A DNA stretch of 64,000 nucleotides, taken from Gammaproteobacteria bacterium 45_16_T64 (lineage in GTDB: Bacteria; Pseudomonadota; Gammaproteobacteria; Pseudomonadales; Ketobacteraceae). Position 1 is the stretch's first letter, and each line of letters begins with the position of its first letter. Both the position numbers and the translations under genes were made by a program. The DNA lies in the NCBI GenBank assembly GCA_002162955.1, contig MABD01000041.1, positions 53,040 through 117,039 of the forward strand. The letters are read 5' to 3'. Below, one piece after another: positions 43,565 to 53,027 of this stretch. The notes below the pieces were generated by a model. The model was not told where the DNA came from and made no database searches. It worked only from the letters and a program-made list of their open reading frames with translations.

Positions 43565-44812
43565 TTAAATACTTGCGGCATAGCCAACTTCGCTATCCAG
43601 TTCCCCTATTCCGAATTCTAAAACCTTATTCTTCGCAAGATTCACTTTTAGCATCTCACCAATCGCGGTACCTGGCGTCCAAAAGCCACTGGTTTGCTTT
43701 AGTTCATCTCGATGCTTCAACACACACATTGCGGTTTCACACATCAGTGCAGCTGTTCCACGGTGTGGGTCCAATTCGCTATGGCAATACCCTTGAATCG
43801 TTTTACCACTGGGGGTCCGTCCAAAGAATACAAAGCTATAAGAACCATTTTTCACCATCTTCTCATCAGACGGACCACTACCTTCTTTTGGCCCTAATGA
43901 CATCAACATCTTACCTACACCTTTGGTAGGGTTGGCAGAGACAAATAAGCTCACAAAGAAATTCTCCAACTGAGCTTTCATTTTGTTAACAATGCCCTTA
44001 CCAGCCAATTTACTCTCAGAATAAACAAAATCTTTGCCATAAGGATAATCGGCCAACGCATGGGCTCGACGTACCACTCGCGCGTTAATCTGCCCAACGG
44101 GAAACGGCATGATGTATTGCGAAAAATCATCATCATAGATCACTGATTCTAGATCAGGACAAGGTGGGTTGCCTTCAATTTGCCCTTGCGGGTTTAGGCT
44201 GTAGGGGTTACTCACCATATCCTCCATCACAGGGTCGTTAGCGATGGCCTCCATAACACCCTTACCGCTTTCAAAACTGCCTCCAGCGACATCGATATGG
44301 CCTCGAGCAAAACAACCCTTAATCTCATTACAGTATTCACCGTATTGTTCGAACGCAGCTTCTTGCAATGTTTTGACGCCGTATTCGGTAGGGATGGAAT
44401 CCAAACCGCACACATTTACCACCAGCACGTTGGCATCAATCGCCTCTTGCACCTTGGTATCGTACATCTTTCGCAACCAGTGAATCTCACCGCTCAGGTC
44501 ACAATAATCAGTCCCATTATCGATACACGCCTGAACCATCTCATTAGAGTACTTTGCCGCAGGGCCTACTGCAGAACACACTAATTTTGCCGCTTTAGCC
44601 ACAACATCAGCTGCCTCAGCATCAGCTCCTGCACAAATAATAATACCCACATCAGGGTTGCCTAACTCGGCATGCACTTTCTCCAGTTTGGATTTCGAAC
44701 GCCCCGCGATAGCCATCTTGATATGCCCTTTACTGGCATACATCTTGTTCATGTAGATTGCTGCAGGCCGCCCACTGAAGCCCGTCGCCCCCCAAATCAC
44801 TATGTCATACAT
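43565..44812 (-). CDS. Saccharopine dehydrogenase-like / trans-acting enoyl reductase family protein
   Basis: A 415-aa NAD(P)-dependent oxidoreductase. The N-terminal Rossmann motif is VIWGATGFSGRPAA, followed by IAGRSKSKLEKVH and VVNVCGLDSIPTEYGVK. The C-terminal part (GYCHSELDPHRGTAALMCETA, then TSGFWTPGTAIG) fits the family that includes mycobacterial trans-acting enoyl reductases in complex lipid synthesis. It is the first gene of a pair with the two-domain SDR. Reduction of an enoyl- or keto-lipid is likely; true saccharopine metabolism is unlikely. Confidence 0.85.
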   Translation of the reverse strand: MYDIVIWGATGFSGRPAAIYMNKMYASKGHIKMAIAGRSKSKLEKVHAELGNPDVGIIICAGADAEAADVVAKAAKLVCSAVGPAAKYSNEMVQACIDNGTDYCDLSGEIHWLRKMYDTKVQEAIDANVLVVNVCGLDSIPTEYGVKTLQEAAFEQYGEYCNEIKGCFARGHIDVAGGSFESGKGVMEAIANDPVMEDMVSNPYSLNPQGQIEGNPPCPDLESVIYDDDFSQYIMPFPVGQINARVVRRAHALADYPYGKDFVYSESKLAGKGIVNKMKAQLENFFVSLFVSANPTKGVGKMLMSLGPKEGSGPSDEKMVKNGSYSFVFFGRTPSGKTIQGYCHSELDPHRGTAALMCETAMCVLKHRDELKQTSGFWTPGTAIGEMLKVNLAKNKVLEFGIGELDSEVGYAASI

Positions 44813-45059
44813 AACCTAACCCTTATCTCTTACGCCTTCTGACGAAAAACTATACACCGTATACTTGACTATACAGTACTACAGTTTTTGTCCAAGTGTC
44901 TATCACCCATCTGTCACCATCACCCTCTCCCTCAAAAAACGGTATTAGGTTAACCAGATCACACTTTGGCACCGAAGTCCCATCACCTGTAATTTATTGT
45001 CAACCGATCCCCTCGGTGCGCGTTCATACCCACAAATAAACCCAATAAAGGAGCGTACC

Positions 45060-47357
45060 TTGTTATCTCAGCGATCCACTACAATTCGCCTTTTCTTCTT
45101 GCTCATCATTAGCAGTACATTATTAACCGCCTGCGTGAGCGAGGAGGCACCACCTACAGATAACCCTCACACGTTTTCAATTGAAGCCCATGCCGACAAT
45201 ACCTTGATGGTCGAAGCATCAGTAACCACTGAGAACAGCGCCCAAGTCACCATCCAATTTACCTCCATGGATACCGCAACACACCAAACGGCCACCAGCG
45301 CCATAGGCAAAGCACATGCATTTACCGTGGTCGGGTTAAGGGCAGAAACCCAATACGAATTTGTCGCTATCATCACCGATGAGAATAACGACACCATTGA
45401 GAGCGAACCACAAATTCTCACCACAGGATCTCTCCCCGCGGATACTCCAACGATAGAACTATTAACCAAGACAGATAACAGTATGGGCGGTATTACTTTT
45501 TTTGCTGAAGCCGCCAGCACCGGTCGATTTTATGGCGTCGATGAGGACGGTATCCCTGTGTGGTATCTCCATGGGGACGATATTTCAATGTCTGCATCCC
45601 CAGTGATCCGCGCAATGGAGGATGGCCGCCTAATGCTGCTATTAAATCGTGAAGTTCGGATTATTAATATTTTGGGCGAGACCCTCTCCAGCTACACATT
45701 ACCGGCCTATCATCATGACGCCATTTTATTGGATAGCGGCAATATACTTGCACTCACCTACGAAACCGGCACCTTTGATAATCAAACCTTAACCGGTGAT
45801 CGCATTGTTGAATTGGACCCAGAGGGCAACACCGTCTGGGAATGGTCATCCTTCGAGCATCTTGATACCGGTCGCTTTCCTGGTACGTTGGCCTCACGGG
45901 AAAACAACGGTGCACTAGATTGGACACATTCCAACGCACTGCATCACTTATCCCATGACGATACCATTCTACTTTCCAGTCGCTCACAAAGTTGGGTGGT
46001 AAATATTGATCACGGGACCGGGGATATTGTGTGGATTATGGGGAACAGTGAAGGCGCGGCCGATAATCTGCAAGACAAGTTTTTTACCCTGACTAATGGC
46101 AGCTGGATGGCATCACAACACGCGCCTATGCAAACCAGTCTTGGGGATATCCTAATTTATGATAATCGTAATGAAGCTGAATTAGCGGGTAGTAGAAACA
46201 ATAGCCGAGGCGTACGCTTTTCATTAGATACCAACAATATGACCGCAGAACAAAACTGGGAATATGTTTCTCCCAAGTATACGCAATCGCTAGGGGATAT
46301 TGATGAACTTGAGAACGGAAACATCCTCTTAAATTCCGGTGGCCCCGGTAGCAGCAATGACGCCCACATTATTGAGGTCACCGCAGACGCAATCCCAGAA
46401 GTCACTTGGGAACTCAGAGTATCAGACATCTCAGTCTATCGTGCAGAGCGTATTCGTTGGGAAAACGTATTAAAAACCACGGCTCGAACACCGCTTGATG
46501 ATTCTGATGACGACGCTGATACAACACCACCCATCAGCGACTTAATTGATATCGCCAATTGCCAAGAAGCGATTAACTTTGTCGACACCAATAATCCCGA
46601 TAACTACATCGATTACGACCTTAATGGCAATACCAACGCCGATTTGTTTGGTGAAGCCCTTGCTCCCGTGCTAAGTGTTAACTGTGATATCGATACATTA
46701 TTTGTAAACACTAACGGTGCCACTAATTTTGACTGGATCAACCTCAACGGAAGTACAACCCCAACCGCAGTGGACTACCGCTGGACATTACCCCGTAACC
46801 CAACATTAACAGGGGAGCAAATTTCCATTCCTATATTAGGACCGATTGCCATTACCGCTACCGGCATCCAAATTTTCGGCCCGAATGAAAATGCCGCAGA
46901 CAACTATGCGAACCCCGTGACCGATGGCTTGCTTAACTACTGTGGCGGTCACACCCGTGATTATCACTTCCACGAACGTGCTAAGTGCTTTTTTGAATGG
47001 CCAACCATGGGCGGTGCAGACTCATTGCTACCCAACAATACCGCCGGTATCGTTATCGGTTATGCGCTAGATGGATTTCCCATTATGGCCCCATGGGAAT
47101 GCTCTAACGCCAGCTGCACTGAAACCATCAAGATCGAAAGCAGCTATGCTTACATTGGCACAGGGGATTACGCCAATGAGAATGCGTGGGATTATCATAG
47201 TTATCAAGCAAACCTGAGCCCACTGGACCAGTGTAACGGCATGACTCGACCGGACGGAAGCTACGCCTATTATGCAACTGACGGCTGGCCGTACTACTTA
47301 GCATGCTATAAAGGCCCGACCCATTTGGTCAGCGACAACAACCGGCTATTTCGTTAA
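45060..47357 (+). CDS. Arylsulfotransferase-like / YHYH-domain fusion lipoprotein
   Basis: A 765-aa protein. I chose TTG at 45060 because AAAGGAG lies 6 bases upstream and it opens a clean lipoprotein signal (LLTAC, Cys about 24). A TTG at 44997 would add 21 residues without a ribosome site. Residues about 110-480 resemble the beta-propeller of aryl-sulfate sulfotransferases (AILLDSGNILALTYE, WTHSNALHHL, DIVWIMGNSEG). After an acidic linker, the C-terminal about 240 residues form a YHYH domain (LLNYCGGHTRDYHFHERAKC, YALDGFPIMAP). The fused layout is unusual. A surface or periplasmic enzyme is likely, but the sulfotransferase activity is unproven. Confidence 0.85.
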   Translation: MLSQRSTTIRLFFLLIISSTLLTACVSEEAPPTDNPHTFSIEAHADNTLMVEASVTTENSAQVTIQFTSMDTATHQTATSAIGKAHAFTVVGLRAETQYEFVAIITDENNDTIESEPQILTTGSLPADTPTIELLTKTDNSMGGITFFAEAASTGRFYGVDEDGIPVWYLHGDDISMSASPVIRAMEDGRLMLLLNREVRIINILGETLSSYTLPAYHHDAILLDSGNILALTYETGTFDNQTLTGDRIVELDPEGNTVWEWSSFEHLDTGRFPGTLASRENNGALDWTHSNALHHLSHDDTILLSSRSQSWVVNIDHGTGDIVWIMGNSEGAADNLQDKFFTLTNGSWMASQHAPMQTSLGDILIYDNRNEAELAGSRNNSRGVRFSLDTNNMTAEQNWEYVSPKYTQSLGDIDELENGNILLNSGGPGSSNDAHIIEVTADAIPEVTWELRVSDISVYRAERIRWENVLKTTARTPLDDSDDDADTTPPISDLIDIANCQEAINFVDTNNPDNYIDYDLNGNTNADLFGEALAPVLSVNCDIDTLFVNTNGATNFDWINLNGSTTPTAVDYRWTLPRNPTLTGEQISIPILGPIAITATGIQIFGPNENAADNYANPVTDGLLNYCGGHTRDYHFHERAKCFFEWPTMGGADSLLPNNTAGIVIGYALDGFPIMAPWECSNASCTETIKIESSYAYIGTGDYANENAWDYHSYQANLSPLDQCNGMTRPDGSYAYYATDGWPYYLACYKGPTHLVSDNNRLFR

Positions 47358-47368
47358 TCAATATCATT

Positions 47369-48154
47369 ATGAAGTTTATGAAAATAACAGATGACACAAC
47401 AATGCTTCATAATTCGTCACGCTTAGGCTTCTGCCTAAGCGTGGTGCTTCTAGTCGCAACCCTTATGAGCCAATCGACATCTCTCTATGCCCACGGCAAG
47501 GAAGAAAACAATCGAGCCGTCAACATTCGCCTACATGTCACGGCACTACCGCGTACATTTTCTATCGACGAAACACAAACACTCGAACTATCTCATGCCT
47601 ACCTTTCCACATTTAGTGTTCAGTTTTTTCCCTGCAATAAAACCTCAGATTATTCATTAGAAAACAATAACCCGAAATGGTTAGATTGGTTTATTTCCAG
47701 CGCTTATGCGAACCATGGTGTACGTTTTACCAAGCCCACTCAAATTCCCATTCGAAAACACGTTAATCTATTGGAAAGTAATACCACAGAGGTGGGTGAA
47801 TTTATGTTACCAATAGGGCATTATTGTGAAATGAATTTCACAATAGCCCATCCAGGAGGAAAAGCTACCCAAACACCGATAAAAGACTTAGGCCGTTACA
47901 GTGTCTATGTTGCGGGAATAGTAGATGAACGCGAGGTAAGTATTCAATCAACTTACGCCTATGGAAAGAATATCCCCATTAATATTTCTATTCAGCGCCC
48001 CACTGCAGGTAGCAACGCAACACAAAACCTACATATCTATGTAGACGCTAAGCCAGCGTTATCCAGCGTTGACTTTACCTTGCCCAATCATAAAATGGCA
48101 CGCCAGCTATTTCTCGCGCTACCTAACCAGGTAAGCGTTAAGACAGATAATTAA
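47369..48154 (+). CDS. Exported protein of unknown function, partner of the YHYH fusion
   Basis: A 261-aa protein starting 12 bases after the fusion gene. Three ATGs (47369, 47378, 47402) could start it; any gives a signal peptide ending SLYAHG. The mature part is beta-rich with two Cys (FPCNK and GHYCEMNF) and no enzyme motif that I recognise. It could be a small copper/metal- or ligand-binding protein given the His and Cys near the start, but that is speculation. The spacing says it works with the YHYH lipoprotein. A strong hairpin lies in its signal-peptide codons. Confidence 0.7.
   Translation: MKFMKITDDTTMLHNSSRLGFCLSVVLLVATLMSQSTSLYAHGKEENNRAVNIRLHVTALPRTFSIDETQTLELSHAYLSTFSVQFFPCNKTSDYSLENNNPKWLDWFISSAYANHGVRFTKPTQIPIRKHVNLLESNTTEVGEFMLPIGHYCEMNFTIAHPGGKATQTPIKDLGRYSVYVAGIVDEREVSIQSTYAYGKNIPINISIQRPTAGSNATQNLHIYVDAKPALSSVDFTLPNHKMARQLFLALPNQVSVKTDN
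47418..47443 (+). promoter_or_regulatory. Perfect 11-bp hairpin in the 5' coding region
   Basis: CACGCTTAGGC at 47418-47428 pairs perfectly with GCCTAAGCGTG at 47433-47443 around TTCT. It lies about 60 bases after the upstream gene's stop and within the signal-peptide codons of the next gene. No T run follows, so translational or mRNA-stability control is more likely than termination. Confidence 0.45.
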
Positions 48155-48250
48155 GCACCAAATATCAACCACTTAAAAAACCGATTAATCTAAAGTATCG
48201 ATTGATCGGAAATAAGTGTCACCTTATGTGGCATAGCATCCACTCACCTT

Positions 48251-48412
48251 TTACCGGAATAAAGAACCCGAATAGCGGGTATTGCCGATGATTTCAAGCG
48301 TTTCTTCAGATGAGAAACAGTTTTCCGTTAGCGCAACGTATTTCTTTTCTCCTGCATAATCGGATAGAATTCCAGAACTGTTCAGTCTGGCCGCGAATAA
48401 AGATTCTATCAA
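48251..48412 (-). other. Possible short coding remnant on the minus strand
   Basis: A frame of 53 codons (TTG at 48410-48412 to TAA at 48251) reads with protein-like composition (SDYAGEKKYVALTENCFSSE). It lies in the region otherwise holding only the promoter of the exporter at 48444. No ribosome site was seen upstream. It could be the end of a decayed gene or chance. Confidence 0.2.
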
Positions 48413-48443
48413 TAGGCCTACGTATTACGCATTGGAAATCCAC

Positions 48444-50894
48444 ATGAACTCGAATAAAAATAATTGGAAAGCCCGCGCCGAGATCGGCTTTGGGAAACTA
48501 GGCCTCACTATGGGGAGGCACCCCTGGCTTTGGCTGATGGGCTGTTTACTGGTAATCGGTGTGATGGCATCACAGTTAAGCAAAATCCGCCAAGATACCA
48601 GTATCGAAGGATTTCTTGCAGAAGGGGCAATCGAGCTTCAACAATACGATCGATTTAAGGACATGTTTGGAAGAGACGAGATTTTCATTGTCAGTATTGA
48701 AGTGGAAGACATCTTCACCCAAGAATTCGCAGATAAATTTCGTGCACTGCATCAACAAATAGAAGATGAAGTGCCCTATGTGAGCACCGTCGACTCCCTT
48801 ATCAATGCTCGCTATACGTACGGTGCCGATGACACCTTGTATATAGAAGAACTACTTCCCGTCACCTTGCCTACTGACCCAGAAGAATTACAAAAGCTAA
48901 AAGACTACACCTACGGCAATGAAAACTACACCAACTTCCTTATTTCTGAGGACAAGCATTTATTGGCCATTGCTATTCGTCTACAAGCCTACCGTTACGA
49001 AAAAGATGAAAATGGTGAAATCCAAGAAAAATATATGGAAGACCGCCACCTGCAAGAAGCCTTGGCAAAAATGTACGAAATTGCAGAGCAGCACCAAGGG
49101 AAAGTATCTAACGATATTCGCCTAGCGGGGTCCATGCCGATTTCCTTGATGTTGGGAAAAATTATGGAGCGAGACTTCTCCGTTTTTACGGGGCTTGCCA
49201 ATATACTCATCAGCATTTGTTTATTTATGATATTCCGTCGAATTTCCGGCGTTATTATGCCCGTCATCGTAATGAGTTTAGGTGTAACGTTAACGCTTAG
49301 CCTGATGGCTATCATGGACACCCCCATTCAAGTCAGCACCTCAATTTTGCCGTCGTTTCTATTAGCGGTGTGTGTCGGCGACAGCATTCACTTACTCACC
49401 ATTTTCTATCGTCATTTCGATGACGGCGAAGAAAAGATCCTGGCACTACAACATGCCATGGAACATACCGGACTAGCTATTTTCTTCACCAGCATCACCA
49501 CCGCAGCAGGTTTAGCCTCATTTGCTACCTCCGAATTAACACCGGTAGCCGCCTTAGGCATTTATGGTGCACTAGGCTCCATCATTGCATTCTTACTGAC
49601 CATTTTTATCCTACCGTGTTTAATTTCGCTACTGCCGTTAAAACGCCGCCCTAAAGTGGTACAAGAAAACACTGGCCTACAGACATTACTGAATTGGTGC
49701 GCAACCTTTTCGACCACCTACCCCAAAGCCATCGTTAGTGTGGGAATGATCATATTCTTATCCTCCCTCGGTATCGCAAGCCAATCTAAATTCAGTCACC
49801 ACCCACTAAAATGGTTACCTGACCATGAACCTGCGTTAGCCGCACTCGAAAAGCACGAAGCAAGAATGGGAGCCAGCTTAGCCATCGAAGTCATGCTAAA
49901 CACCGGTAAAGAGCGAGGTATCAATAACCCTGCATTTATGCAAGCGCTTGACGGTGTCCAAAAAGAAATTGAAACGTGGGAAACTGACACTTACAGCATT
50001 GTTAAAACCATGAGCGTGGTTAATATCATTAAAGAATCGAACCGTGCGCTACATGACAATAATCAAGCTCACTTTAAGGTACCCAACGATCCCAAGCTCA
50101 TCAGCCAAGAACTATTTTTAGTAGAACTGGATGAACCTGACGACCTGTACAATGTCATCGATCGCCGTTACGAAACCGCGCGCTTAACATTGATGATTCC
50201 TTGGATTGATGCACTCTACTGCTTAGATTTACTAGAGAGACTACAACCTTATCTACAAGACCAGTTGGGCGAATATACCACCGACATCACCATCACCGGC
50301 GTGGTACCAGTACTTGGCGCGACCTTCGCAAAAATGTTGTATTCCACCGCTGAAAGCTATGGTTTTGCGGCGATCGCCATTACGATAATGATGATATTTC
50401 TTATTGGTAGCGTGAAGCTTGGCTTGATCAGCATGATTCCATCACTACTACCCATTTTGATCGTACTGTCTATTATCCGAATCATCGGCATGCCATTGGA
50501 TATGCTCACCATGCTTATCGGATCCATTGCGATCGGGTTAACGGTGGATGATAACGTACACTTTATGCATGGTTTTAGGCGGGCCTATATGCAAACCGGC
50601 GACCCTGCATATGCCGTGCGCCACACATTACTGTCCACTGGACGCGCCATGTTAATTACCTCAATTGTATTAAGTGTTGGGTTTATTATTTATACGCAAT
50701 CCGAAATGAAGAATATGATTAGCTTTGGATTAATGACCGCGTTTTGTATTATTCTCGCACTTATGGCCACATTCTTATTGGCACCGGCATTAATGATGCT
50801 AACGAATAAGACTCAGATTCGTGAAAAAGAAGATGAAAAAGAAAGCAGTAAGTCTATTCAAAATTCAACGAATGCTGATGTCGCAATGACATAA
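48444..50894 (+). CDS. MMPL/RND-superfamily exporter (copy 2)
   Basis: An 816-aa inner-membrane exporter from ATG 48444; TTG 48432 would add 4 residues. Two repeated halves are seen, with the signatures VCVGDSIHLLTIFY and LTVDDNVHFMHGFRRA, the MMPL/RND relay region. The ends are charged, with an acidic-lysine tail (KEDEKESSK). It is distantly related to the exporter at 34669. It is probably a lipid or hydrophobic-compound exporter. It stands alone behind a 289-base 5' region and ends at a strong terminator. Confidence 0.92.
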   Translation: MNSNKNNWKARAEIGFGKLGLTMGRHPWLWLMGCLLVIGVMASQLSKIRQDTSIEGFLAEGAIELQQYDRFKDMFGRDEIFIVSIEVEDIFTQEFADKFRALHQQIEDEVPYVSTVDSLINARYTYGADDTLYIEELLPVTLPTDPEELQKLKDYTYGNENYTNFLISEDKHLLAIAIRLQAYRYEKDENGEIQEKYMEDRHLQEALAKMYEIAEQHQGKVSNDIRLAGSMPISLMLGKIMERDFSVFTGLANILISICLFMIFRRISGVIMPVIVMSLGVTLTLSLMAIMDTPIQVSTSILPSFLLAVCVGDSIHLLTIFYRHFDDGEEKILALQHAMEHTGLAIFFTSITTAAGLASFATSELTPVAALGIYGALGSIIAFLLTIFILPCLISLLPLKRRPKVVQENTGLQTLLNWCATFSTTYPKAIVSVGMIIFLSSLGIASQSKFSHHPLKWLPDHEPALAALEKHEARMGASLAIEVMLNTGKERGINNPAFMQALDGVQKEIETWETDTYSIVKTMSVVNIIKESNRALHDNNQAHFKVPNDPKLISQELFLVELDEPDDLYNVIDRRYETARLTLMIPWIDALYCLDLLERLQPYLQDQLGEYTTDITITGVVPVLGATFAKMLYSTAESYGFAAIAITIMMIFLIGSVKLGLISMIPSLLPILIVLSIIRIIGMPLDMLTMLIGSIAIGLTVDDNVHFMHGFRRAYMQTGDPAYAVRHTLLSTGRAMLITSIVLSVGFIIYTQSEMKNMISFGLMTAFCIILALMATFLLAPALMMLTNKTQIREKEDEKESSKSIQNSTNADVAMT

Positions 50895-50908
50895 GAATCA
50901 ACACGACG

Positions 50909-50947
50909 AATAAACACTAAGGCCTTCCCTTTGCCTTAGTGTTTATT
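50909..50947. terminator. Strong bidirectional terminator
   Basis: A 15-bp perfect stem: AATAAACACTAAGGC at 50909-50923 pairs with GCCTTAGTGTTTATT at 50933-50947. It lies between convergent genes ending at 50894 and 50967. A/T-rich stem ends serve both directions. Confidence 0.8.
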
Positions 50948-50966
50948 CAACCTAAAACTAAATGCT

Positions 50967-51791
50967 CTACGAGAGCATCTGACTGATATCTCCGTAACCA
51001 ATTGCTTCATCCGCAAACGAGAAAGTGCCTTCCTCCTGCATTTCAGACGCCGCTCGAATAAATTCCCCAAGTGCAGCTCTTGCCAACGCACTGCCCACGC
51101 TAATGCGTTTAACACCGAGCTCGGATAATTCCCTAACCGATAAATTACCCCCCGCTAACCCCATCACAACATTCACCGGTTTATCGACCGAACTGACGAT
51201 GGCAGCAATATCCTCTTTACTCGTCACCCCGGGTGCGTAAAGCACATCAGCACCGGCGGCTTGATACGCTTGCAAACGCGCAATGGTATCCTTGATATCG
51301 TTATTGCCAAACAGATAATTTTCTGCTCGGGCGGTCAACACAAAGGGGATATCACTCGCCGCAATCGTCTCCGCCGCTGCTCTTACTTTTTCAGCAGCAA
51401 GCTCGATGGAATAGATCGGCGAATCAGAAAGATTGTTCGCATCTTCTATCGATCCTCCCGCCAATCCAATATCTAGCGCGCCTTTAATCGTATCAACCAC
51501 TGCCTCTGGAGAATCGCCAAAACCATTCTCCAGGTCCGCACTTACCGGCAGAGCTGTTACATCCACAATAACCTGAGCATTCGCCAAAATGGCCTCGCGC
51601 CCGAGCGTATTATCCTGTTGACCATTAAAGAATGCACAACCCGCACTGGTGGTTGCCAGCGCTTTGTAACCCATCCCAGATAACAAACGGGTGGTGCCAA
51701 CATCCCACGGATTGGGAATCACAAACGCGCTATCTTCCTGATGTAACTCATAAAATAGCTGTGCTAACTGTTGATGCTGCTGTGTATCCAA
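50967..51791 (-). CDS. Isocitrate lyase/PEP mutase-family protein
   Basis: A 274-aa TIM-barrel enzyme if started at TTG 51789-51791, which has GGGGAG about 7 bases upstream and gives the usual family N-terminus; ATG 51836 would add 15 residues. Motifs: IPNPWDVGTTRLLSGMGYKALATTS, PVSADLENGFGDSPEAV and GGSIEDAN, typical of the PEP phosphonomutase/carboxyvinyl-carboxyphosphonate group that cleaves or forms C-C or C-P bonds. Neighbours give no phosphonate genes, so a lyase or oxaloacetate-type decarboxylase role is as likely. The LysR gene at 51903 is divergent. Confidence 0.85.
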   Translation of the reverse strand: MDTQQHQQLAQLFYELHQEDSAFVIPNPWDVGTTRLLSGMGYKALATTSAGCAFFNGQQDNTLGREAILANAQVIVDVTALPVSADLENGFGDSPEAVVDTIKGALDIGLAGGSIEDANNLSDSPIYSIELAAEKVRAAAETIAASDIPFVLTARAENYLFGNNDIKDTIARLQAYQAAGADVLYAPGVTSKEDIAAIVSSVDKPVNVVMGLAGGNLSVRELSELGVKRISVGSALARAALGEFIRAASEMQEEGTFSFADEAIGYGDISQMLS

Positions 51792-51902
51792 TGATGATCT
51801 CCCCAAACGTGCCAATAAGTAATGTAACTCCACCATTCTGCATTATGCGCCATCAGCAACAAAGCCTTAATATTGAACATCACCTATGCAATAATTGCAC
51901 AA

Positions 51903-52805
51903 ATGGACATCAACCAATTACAGATCTTCCTAGCCGTCGTGAGACAGGGCAACTTTTCTGCGGTAGCCAGACAACTTGATCTATCACCCTCCTCGATCTC
52001 CAGGGCCATTACCGCCCTTGAGCACGACCTTGGCGTTCGTTTACTGCAACGCACCACTCGCAATATCGCACTCACTGAAGCTGGATTGCGGTATTTTGAG
52101 CGTATTGAATCACTAGTAGAAGAACTCCATCTCGCTAAAGAAGACATACAAGAAGATACAGACAACCCCAAAGGCGCCATCAAAATCAGCGCCTCCCCCT
52201 CATTTGGCACCGTCTGCATTGCACCATTATTGGATCAGTTTTCTCAGCACTACCCGGAACTCACAGTAGAGCTTAACCTCACCGATAAACGCGTTGACCT
52301 ACTCACTGATAAAATTGACTTGGCGATCCGGCAAGGCCCCTTGGACGATTCAAGCCTCATAGCCGAACGCTTTCTCACCACCCACTATCGCGTCTGTGCA
52401 AGCCCAGAGTACTTAGCGGCCCATGGTTCTCCCGAAACGCCCGCAGACCTTAGCCAACACCGCTGCTTAACGTTTCCGTTGGGAGAATTTAAGACCTGTT
52501 GGAAATTTCGAGAAAAACACCAGCGAAATGTCATCTCGGTCAATATTCATAGCCCTTTAACCATCAACAACGGCATGGCGCTAAAACAATGCGCGATTGA
52601 ATCCGGCGGTATCGTTCTTTTATCCGACTGGTTAATTCATGATGCGCTACGCGAAGGCTATCTCATTGATGTATTCCCCCAATATGACATTTCCGCAACA
52701 GAATTCGAGGCAACAATCAGTTTTGTTTATCCTTCTCGTGCTTATGTGCCTGCGAAAGTTCGTTTATTAATGGCGTTTTTACGACAATCATCAAAAAAGT
52801 GTTAG
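51903..52805 (+). CDS. LysR-family transcriptional regulator
   Basis: A 300-aa LysR protein. I start it at ATG 51903 (MDINQLQIFLAVVRQGNF), since the frame from 51873 adds 10 residues outside the family. Winged helix-turn-helix at about 3-62 (SPSSISRAITALEHDLGVRLL), effector domain from about 90. It is divergent from the PEP mutase-family gene, which it may regulate. It belongs to the CrgA/YafC-like subgroup by the phrase SASPSFGTVCIAPLL. Confidence 0.95.
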   Translation: MDINQLQIFLAVVRQGNFSAVARQLDLSPSSISRAITALEHDLGVRLLQRTTRNIALTEAGLRYFERIESLVEELHLAKEDIQEDTDNPKGAIKISASPSFGTVCIAPLLDQFSQHYPELTVELNLTDKRVDLLTDKIDLAIRQGPLDDSSLIAERFLTTHYRVCASPEYLAAHGSPETPADLSQHRCLTFPLGEFKTCWKFREKHQRNVISVNIHSPLTINNGMALKQCAIESGGIVLLSDWLIHDALREGYLIDVFPQYDISATEFEATISFVYPSRAYVPAKVRLLMAFLRQSSKKC

Positions 52806-53027
52806 TAACTGTTCACATCCACTTAGATTTTTCACTAATCCAGCTCTTAGCCAACACAAAAAAGATGTCTACAGACCAATGAAGAACATGCCCCTTAAGA
52901 GAACACAGCGAGCAAAATAGTTTAAAATCATCTTTTATGTCACTACTATTGATACATTAGGCCATTCACAGAATAAAATTGGTTATTGCATACTCATTTA
53001 CTCCCATCTCTTATAAAGCCAGGGTAT

